DNA of 57,035 nt from Myxococcus eversor (GTDB lineage: Bacteria > Myxococcota > Myxococcia > Myxococcales > Myxococcaceae). Position numbers and translations under genes: made by a program. The stretch lies in assembly GCF_010894455.1 (NCBI RefSeq), contig NZ_JAAIXY010000020.1, positions 1 through 57,035 of the forward strand, written 5' to 3'. The notes under the pieces were generated by a model that saw nothing but the letters and a program-made list of their open reading frames with translations, did no database searches and had not been told where the DNA came from. Shown here piece after piece: positions 51,990 to 57,035 of this stretch (positions are counted from its first letter, which is position 1; each line of letters starts with the position of its first letter).

Positions 51990-52027
51990 TGCAGCGTGCA
52001 AGTCGAGCCACACGTCGCGACGGAGGC

Positions 52028-52972
52028 TTACCAGCCGTGGCGGTCGAGCCAGCCCTGGAGGGCGCGGGCGATGTCGTCCGGTGCGTCCTCCGGCGCGTGG
52101 TGTCCCGCCGGGCGGAGCGGAACGATTTCGAGGCCTGGGAGGGATTTGCGTGCCCACTCGATGACCGCGGGTGCGCTGAGACCGGCGTCGCCGAAGGTCA
52201 GCAGGAGTGCCGGCTTCGCGGACGGCTGCGCGAGCCACGCGTCATAGCGCTCGACGACGGCGACGACGTCGGCCGGCTCGCCGTCGATGGGAATCTCTCG
52301 CGGCCACTGAAGCATGGGGCGCCGTGACGCGGCGTCGGGGTAGGGCGCGTAATAGGCCTCGCGGGCGCTCTCGGTGAGGCCCGTCTTGATGCCATGGCCG
52401 AGCGAGCGCACGAGGAACTGGTTCTGCTCGAGCACCAGCTTCTCTCCGACGCCGGGCGTGCGCAGCGCGCGGAACATCTGCTCACCCTCGGGCGACCAGT
52501 CGCTCCAGTGCATCGGTCGGAGGAACGTCTCGAAGACCACGACGCCTCGCACGCGGTCCGGATGTCGTGAAGCCCAGTCGAGGGCGAGCACGCCACCCCA
52601 GTCGTAGCCGACGAGCACGACGTCGCGCAGGTCGAGCGCGTCGAACCAGGCGTCGAGATACCGCGCGTGGTCCCCGAAGCGATAGGCGATGTCGGGCTTG
52701 CCGGAGCTCCCCATCCCGATGAGGTCGGGCGCGAGGCAGCGGCTCCGGCCAGCGAGCTGTGGAATCACGTTGCGCCACACGTACGAGGACGTGGGGTTTC
52801 CGTGCAGGAACACGATGGGCGAGCCGGCTCCTTCCTCACGGTAGGAGATGAAGGAGTCGAGGACAGGAACCTGGTGGGTGGAGGACATGGGCGTACGTTG
52901 GGGAGCGATGGGTGGAGAGGCGTGGCACGCGATGAGCGCACCGGTGAGGAGCCAGCCGAGCAGTCTGTGCAT
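52028..52972 (-). CDS. Haloalkane dehalogenase, predicted lipoprotein
   Basis: The protein has 314 residues. Alpha/beta-hydrolase with all HLD-II landmarks: FLHGNPTSSYVWRN (halide-binding Asn59), the nucleophile motif VGYDWGG (Asp124, with Trp125 as second halide ligand), FETFLRPMHWSDW (catalytic acid Glu148) and PAGHHAPEDAP (His292). These enzymes hydrolyse carbon-halogen bonds. ATG 52972 gives MHRLLGWLLTGALIACHASPP, a lipoprotein signal with Cys16, which is unusual since family members are cytoplasmic; ATG 52888 would give a cytoplasmic form. It is divergent from a LysR regulator. Confidence 0.87.
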   Translation of the reverse strand: MHRLLGWLLTGALIACHASPPIAPQRTPMSSTHQVPVLDSFISYREEGAGSPIVFLHGNPTSSYVWRNVIPQLAGRSRCLAPDLIGMGSSGKPDIAYRFGDHARYLDAWFDALDLRDVVLVGYDWGGVLALDWASRHPDRVRGVVVFETFLRPMHWSDWSPEGEQMFRALRTPGVGEKLVLEQNQFLVRSLGHGIKTGLTESAREAYYAPYPDAASRRPMLQWPREIPIDGEPADVVAVVERYDAWLAQPSAKPALLLTFGDAGLSAPAVIEWARKSLPGLEIVPLRPAGHHAPEDAPDDIARALQGWLDRHGW

Positions 52973-53016
52973 GCGCCCAATATGCGGCTGGGGACACCTC
53001 CCTGGTCGTGATGATT

Positions 53017-53035
53017 CGTGAGCAGTAACCTCACG
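53017..53035. promoter_or_regulatory. Inverted repeat in LysR/dehalogenase intergenic region
   Basis: CGTGAG-N7-CTCACG lies 4 nt upstream of the LysR-type start codon, in the 67-nt gap to the divergent dehalogenase. Position and symmetry suit a LysR regulator binding site. It does not exactly match the T-N11-A spacing. Confidence 0.55.
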
Positions 53036-53039
53036 TTTC

Positions 53040-53951
53040 ATGAGCATTCAGATAGGGGCCATCGACCTCAATCTCCTCCTGGTCCTCCACACCGTGCTCT
53101 CCGAGCGCAGCGTGGTCCGCGCGTCCGAGCGGCTCCATGTCACCCCGTCGGCCATCAGCAACAGCCTGGCCCGGCTCCGCGTCCTGCTCGGAGACCCGCT
53201 CGTGACTCGCAAGGGGCGGGGCATCGTCCCCACGCCGAGAGCGCTCGCGCTGGCTCCCGCGATTGGACGCGGGCTTCGGGAGATGGAGCTCGCGCTCCAT
53301 GAAGTCCCTTTCGAGCCGCTGCGGTGCAAGCAGACCTTCACCCTGGCCGCCGCGGATGCGGGACAGCTCACGTGGGTGCCACGCATCGCGGCGCTGGTGA
53401 GGAAGGAACTGCCGAATGCGCACCTGCGCGTGGTCGGTATCGATTCCCTCGTCTCACTGGGCGACCTGGGGTCGGGGCAGGTGGATCTCCACCTGGGCGT
53501 CGCGGGACAGGGGACGGGCCTGCATACCGAGCCGTTGTTGATGGAGCGCACCGTGCTCGTGGCGCGCCGGGGGCACCCCGTGCTGGGCAAGCGACTGTCT
53601 GCGCGGGCGCTGGGCGGACTGCGGCATGTCCGCGTGGAGATGGTGCCGGGAAAGAGCTTCCGTGACGCCGTCGGTGCCGCCTATGCGCGCGCGGGCATCC
53701 CACGAGAGGTCGTCATGACGGTGCCCTCGTTCACGGCCGCGGCGGCGGTCGTCTCCTCGACCGAGCTGGTCGCGACGGTGCCAGAGTCACTCGTGGTGGA
53801 GCAGGGGGCGCGCTTCACGGTGCAGACGGTCGACGCACCCTATCCCTCGCACTCCGTCAGAATCTCGATGTGCTGGCACGAGCGCACCCAATTGGACCCA
53901 GCGGCGCGCTCCTTCCGCGAGCTGGTGCGAAAGGGGGTCCTGGCCAGGTGA
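53040..53951 (+). CDS. LysR-family transcriptional regulator
   Basis: The protein has 303 residues, typical LTTR length. N-terminal winged helix: AIDLNLLLVLHTVLSERSVVRASERLHVTPSAISNSLARLR...DPLVTRKGRGIVPT. The effector-binding domain follows at about 92-300. DLHLGVAG in its first half resembles NodD/PcpR-type regulators. The short divergent gap and the inverted repeat suggest that it controls the haloalkane dehalogenase gene and itself. Confidence 0.94.
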   Translation: MSIQIGAIDLNLLLVLHTVLSERSVVRASERLHVTPSAISNSLARLRVLLGDPLVTRKGRGIVPTPRALALAPAIGRGLREMELALHEVPFEPLRCKQTFTLAAADAGQLTWVPRIAALVRKELPNAHLRVVGIDSLVSLGDLGSGQVDLHLGVAGQGTGLHTEPLLMERTVLVARRGHPVLGKRLSARALGGLRHVRVEMVPGKSFRDAVGAAYARAGIPREVVMTVPSFTAAAAVVSSTELVATVPESLVVEQGARFTVQTVDAPYPSHSVRISMCWHERTQLDPAARSFRELVRKGVLAR

Positions 53952-53984
53952 AGAGGACCGCGCGGGAGCAGGATGCCGACCCGA

Positions 53985-54004
53985 GGCTGCTCGACCTGCG
54001 CTGA
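53985..54004 (+). pseudogene. Short remnant of a gene 3' end
   Basis: GGCTGCTCGACCTGCGCTGA here is identical to the last 20 nt of the propeller-like gene (51970-51989). The preceding in-frame codons read REQDADPR, compared with EKVTDAG in the intact gene. It may be the tail of a lost duplicate, or chance. Confidence 0.3.
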
Positions 54005-54014
54005 ATCGGCCCGT

Positions 54015-54043
54015 GCACGCCAGCGTTCGAGATGCTGGCGTGC
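54015..54043. terminator. Hairpin terminator between convergent genes
   Basis: Perfect 10-bp arms GCACGCCAGC and GCTGGCGTGC around a 9-nt loop. It lies between the LysR gene and the convergent secreted-protein gene. Confidence 0.75.
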
Positions 54044-54064
54044 GGGCGGACAGTGCGCGGTGCT

Positions 54065-55507
54065 CTATCGCTGTCCCGACTCCAGGCCCGGGCGGTCATC
54101 GAAGAGCTGGACCCAGCGCCCGTCGAAGCCACCGTTCGTCGGCGAGTACCACGCGCCCGGCAGCCAGAAGCCGTGCTCCACGCCGTCCTTCGAGTCCGTG
54201 AAGCCCGTGTGCACGAAGTAGTCGTGCTGCCACCAGAAGGCCCCTGGCGACGTGCCGTAGCCACTCGCGCTCGCCCGCGTCCGGCCGCGTGAGTCCGCCA
54301 CGCTGCTGGCGTAGGCGTTGTCGTGGAACTCGCTGGAGCCACCGCCGCCGAAGTCGGAGGCGCTGTCGTTCAGCTCGAAGGTGCCGAGCAGCCACTTCTT
54401 CGCGATGTAGCCCTCACGGTCATCCTCGTTCTCGATGTCGCGCGTCTGCGGGAAGAAGCGCTGCATCCCCGCGCTCACCTCCGCCTGGCCCGCTTCGTTG
54501 ACGATGGGGCTCTCCAGCCAGAAGTCGATGGGGGACGTGTCCTTCCAGTGCGTCGCGTAGCCACCGTATTGCCAGTGCGTGGGCAGGATGTCCGCCAGGT
54601 CCTGGAGCTCGTAGGTGATGCGCTTCACGTTGGGCCAGGTGATGGTCTTCCCGTTGTCGTAGCGGCTGGCCAGCGCGTCCGCCGTCGCATACGTGAGCGC
54701 TTGCGCGCCGAACGCCGCCACCGCGTCCGCCGAGCCCTCCGGCACGAAGGCATAGTGCACGTTCTTCTTGCCGTCGTTGTTGACCCCGGCCTCCGCCTTG
54801 CCCGCGCTCGCCATGCGGCCCGCGAAGAACGAGTAGGGGTCCGTGCAGAACCGCAGCTCCTGCCCGTGCGCCGCCGCCAGCTTGTCGGACCACTCCGCCT
54901 GCCAGATGAGCAGGTGCTTGCCCGTGGCCGTCTGCATGAAGTTGAGGTCCACGTGCCCCGCGCGGCGCACGACGTTGCGCTTGTGCTGCGTCACCACCGC
55001 GTAGGCCACGGTCTCTCCGCTGCCCGGATTGCCGACGACGTTCTGGACGAGCATCTCCACCCGCTCCCAGTCGTGGAGCTGGTAGTCCCCGGCCGCGTTC
55101 TTATCGAGCGCGTGATACACGTGGTAGATGAGGACGAGGTTCTTTCCTCCGTCCATGAACTCGATGAGCGACGTGTACAGCGTCGGGCGGACGCGCCAGC
55201 CGGACCAGGCGCTGGGTCCCGTGCGAGACGCGTCGATGTACTGGGGGATTTGCTTCCAGTTCAGCTTGTTGTTCGAGAAGTTCCCATCCCGGTCGAAGTC
55301 GAAGTTCGTCACCCAGTCGTAGCCGTGCCGGCCGTCGTTCCCGTTGCCTCGCTTGAGGACGACGGGCGCGTAGTACTGGAGGAACGCCTGTCGCTGCGCG
55401 GTCGTCAGCGACCAGGCCTGCGCCTGGGCCTGTGAGGGCCAGCACAGCGCGGCGAAGGTCAGCGCGAGCACTCCGTACAGGCCGAGCCCTCGATTCAATC
55501 GACACAT
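54065..55507 (-). CDS. Secreted protein of unknown function
   Basis: The protein has 480 residues. A signal peptide (MCRLNRGLGLYGVLALTFAALC...AQAQA) is followed by QRQAFLQYYAPVVLKRGNGN. The text NLVLIYHVYHALDKN, LHDWERVEMLVQN and VVTQHKRNVVRRAGHVDL resembles the His/Asp-containing core of NPP1/Vps62-like secreted proteins, but I cannot assign the family. The end is rich in aromatic residues and Gly (GAFWWQHDYFVHTGF, HGFWLPGAWYSPTNGG). It may act on other cells or polymers outside. Starts at 55537 or 55549 are possible. It is divergent from the decarboxylase gene. Confidence 0.82.
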   Translation of the reverse strand: MCRLNRGLGLYGVLALTFAALCWPSQAQAQAWSLTTAQRQAFLQYYAPVVLKRGNGNDGRHGYDWVTNFDFDRDGNFSNNKLNWKQIPQYIDASRTGPSAWSGWRVRPTLYTSLIEFMDGGKNLVLIYHVYHALDKNAAGDYQLHDWERVEMLVQNVVGNPGSGETVAYAVVTQHKRNVVRRAGHVDLNFMQTATGKHLLIWQAEWSDKLAAAHGQELRFCTDPYSFFAGRMASAGKAEAGVNNDGKKNVHYAFVPEGSADAVAAFGAQALTYATADALASRYDNGKTITWPNVKRITYELQDLADILPTHWQYGGYATHWKDTSPIDFWLESPIVNEAGQAEVSAGMQRFFPQTRDIENEDDREGYIAKKWLLGTFELNDSASDFGGGGSSEFHDNAYASSVADSRGRTRASASGYGTSPGAFWWQHDYFVHTGFTDSKDGVEHGFWLPGAWYSPTNGGFDGRWVQLFDDRPGLESGQR

Positions 55508-55592
55508 CGGTGCACGTCTCGTGGTGTCTGGGGTCATGCCCCCGAGCAAACCATGACTCTTTCCATAACAATGTGAGGAAAACGTGAATAAG

Positions 55593-55609
55593 TCTTTTTC
55601 CTGAAAAGA
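55593..55609. promoter_or_regulatory. Small AT-rich inverted repeat in divergent promoter region
   Basis: TCTTTT-N5-AAAAGA lies in the AT-rich patch between the secreted-protein gene and the decarboxylase gene. It could be an operator. The evidence is only symmetry and position. Confidence 0.35.
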
Positions 55610-55660
55610 GGGTGACCTGCGTCGCTTGAAGCTTCACGAGGCCCATGCCAGGAACCGCGC

Positions 55661-57035
55661 ATGCGCGACGACTCGACGGGTAGTGATGGAGGCGTGCCCC
55701 ACTTGAGCCCGGAGGAGTTCCGGAAGCTCGGTCACCGGATGGTGGACTGGATTGCCGACTATCAGGCGCGGCTGGAGTCCTTCCCCGTGCGCTCGCAGGT
55801 GGCGCCCGGTGGCGTCGCGTCGAAGCTGCCCGCGCATCCCCCCGAGGAGGGGCTCGCCGGTGAGTCCGGCTGGGAGGACATCTTCAAGGACCTGGAGGAC
55901 ATCATCCTGCCGGGGCTCACGCATTGGCAGTCACCGTCCTTCTTCGCGTACTTCCCCGCGAATGCCTCCGGGCCCGCCGTGCTCGGAGAGCTGCTGTCCG
56001 CGGGTCTGGGTGTGCAGGGCATGCTCTGGTCCACCAGTCCCGCGGCGACGGAGCTGGAGACGCGGGTGCTCGACTGGCTCGCGGAGCTGACGGGCCTGCC
56101 CGACGACTTCCGCTCCACCTCCGCCACCGGAGGCAGCGTCATCCAGGGAACCGCGAGCGAGGCCACGCTCGTCGCCATGGTGGCCGCGCGTGAGCGAGCC
56201 CGTCGTCACGGCGCACCGGCTGACTCCGAGTGGGTGGCCTATGCGTCCACGCAGGCGCACTCCTCCGTGCTCAAGGCGGCCATGTTGTGTGGAGTGGCGC
56301 ATGGCGCCGAGGACACGACGCATGTGCGGCTCATCGAGACGGACTCGCGCCATGCGCTGCGTGTCGATGTGCTGGAGCGCGCCATCCATGAGGACCTGTC
56401 CGCCGGGCGCCAGCCGTTCTTCGTGTGCGCCACGGTGGGGAGCACGTCTTCCGGCGCGGTGGACCCCGTGCGCGCGGTGGGTGAGGTGTTGTCCCGCACG
56501 GGTGTGAGCGCAGCGGGCGGCTGGTTGCATGTCGATGCCGCATGGGCGGGCTCGGCGATGGTGTGTCCGGAGCATCGCGGCTTGCTCGATGGCGTGGAGG
56601 TCGTCGACTCGCTCGCCTTCAATCCGCACAAGTGGCTGCTCACCAACTTCGACTGCAATGCCTTCTACATGCGGGACAGGAAGGCGCTGCTCGATGCGCT
56701 CAGCGTGACGCCGGAGTACCTGCGCAACGCCGCGAGCGCGAGCGGCGCCGTCGTCGACTACCGAGACTGGCAGGTGCCACTGGGTCGCCGCTTCCGCGCG
56801 CTGAAGCTCTGGTTCGTGCTGCGTCACTATGGCGCGCGAGGACTGCGGGCCCACATCCGTGAGCACGTGCGGCTGGGCGAGTGCTTCGAGTCCTGGGTGT
56901 CCGAGGACGCGCGCTTCGAGGTGGCCGTGCCTCGTTCCTTGTCGCTGGTGTGCTTCCGCTTGAAGCCTCTTTCTGGAGAGACACCCCAGGCCACCGACGC
57001 GCGCAATCGGGAGCTGCTGGAGCGGGTGAATGCCT
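55661..57035 (+). CDS. PLP-dependent group II amino-acid decarboxylase (3' end outside window)
   Basis: 458 codons are visible and the frame is open at the window end. Family blocks: LSPEEFRKLGHRMVDWIADY, HWQSPSFFAYFPANAS, SPAATELETRVLDWLAEL, GGSVIQGTASEATLVAMVAA, WLHVDAAWAGSAMVCPEHRG and NPHKWLLTNFDC, where Lys324 is the PLP-binding lysine. This is the aromatic L-amino-acid decarboxylase (Dopa/Trp/Tyr decarboxylase) type. It makes monoamines from amino acids in the cytoplasm. The substrate cannot be fixed from sequence. ATG 55661 starts directly before the conserved LSPEEF. Confidence 0.92.
   Translation, partial: MRDDSTGSDGGVPHLSPEEFRKLGHRMVDWIADYQARLESFPVRSQVAPGGVASKLPAHPPEEGLAGESGWEDIFKDLEDIILPGLTHWQSPSFFAYFPANASGPAVLGELLSAGLGVQGMLWSTSPAATELETRVLDWLAELTGLPDDFRSTSATGGSVIQGTASEATLVAMVAARERARRHGAPADSEWVAYASTQAHSSVLKAAMLCGVAHGAEDTTHVRLIETDSRHALRVDVLERAIHEDLSAGRQPFFVCATVGSTSSGAVDPVRAVGEVLSRTGVSAAGGWLHVDAAWAGSAMVCPEHRGLLDGVEVVDSLAFNPHKWLLTNFDCNAFYMRDRKALLDALSVTPEYLRNAASASGAVVDYRDWQVPLGRRFRALKLWFVLRHYGARGLRAHIREHVRLGECFESWVSEDARFEVAVPRSLSLVCFRLKPLSGETPQATDARNRELLERVNA

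Noticed and set aside
1..57035. tRNA genes, CRISPR arrays, insertion sequences or att sites
   Set aside because: No tRNA-like TPsiC/acceptor patterns, regularly spaced repeats, transposase text or terminal inverted repeats were found by reading both strands.

Overview
The window is high-GC DNA from a member of the Myxococcota, most likely a Myxococcus/Corallococcus-type predatory soil bacterium. The signs are a MYXO-CTERM sorting tail, many lipoproteins with Asp/Gly/Ala-rich spacers, MopE-like metal-binding repeats, an RpoE1-like sigma factor and a chemoreceptor. No tRNA, rRNA, CRISPR array or insertion sequence was seen. Two stretches look like variable accessory DNA; the rest is ordinary chromosome. 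Layout: (1) 1-15.9 kb is mostly housekeeping. It holds the end of a membrane glycosyltransferase-like gene, two secreted lipoproteins, a TamA/TamB-type outer-membrane assembly operon, a small Cys-rich lipoprotein, malQ, a 3-methyladenine DNA glycosylase, an operon of ECF sigma factor, zinc-finger anti-sigma-like protein and RlmN, and an MscL channel with an added zinc ribbon. (2) 15.9-30.6 kb is a polymorphic-toxin island, nearly all on the minus strand. Its centre is a 2321-residue SpvB/TcdB/RHS lipoprotein with an unrecognised C-terminal toxin-like domain. The gene is preceded by a MopE-repeat protein gene and followed after 7 nt by a 63-codon candidate immunity gene. Around it is an array of orphan immunity-type genes and wrecks: a second copy of the 63-codon gene 11 kb away whose duplication edge lies at the toxin stop codon, an SMI1/KNR4-like gene and a truncated copy of it, a barstar fusion and a copy lacking the barstar domain, two related Cys-rich small proteins, a frameshifted immunity-like gene and a 3' remnant of one. 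(3) 30.7-33.5 kb holds an APC permease and a hypothetical protein. (4) 33.5-39.6 kb is a compact minus-strand operon of type VI secretion cargo: a PAAR-like tip (DUF4150), a DUF6484 protein, an AHH nuclease toxin overlapping an Imm11-type immunity gene, a TIGR02270-type protein, a ketosynthase-fold protein lacking all expected catalytic residues, and an Imm49-like protein. No T6SS structural genes are present. (5) 39.7-57.0 kb is core and metabolic: a DedA protein, a large Cys-rich/beta-propeller lipoprotein, a chemoreceptor fused to a full-size family 5 solute-binding domain, a transglutaminase-like protein, AstA, a polysaccharide-lyase-like MYXO-CTERM protein, a MarR-led pair, a lipoprotein haloalkane dehalogenase divergent from a LysR regulator, a secreted protein of unknown function and the 5' part of a PLP amino-acid decarboxylase. 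How the genes work together: the two toxin systems appear to be an envelope-anchored RHS/TcdB toxin with its own immunity and a stock of copied immunity genes, and a T6SS-delivered nuclease with its loading and immunity factors. The points most worth a second look are the RHS C-terminal domain with its duplicated immunity gene, the catalytically empty ketosynthase in the T6SS operon, the chemoreceptor whose binding domain is predicted to be cytoplasmic, and the barstar-linked C-terminal domain.
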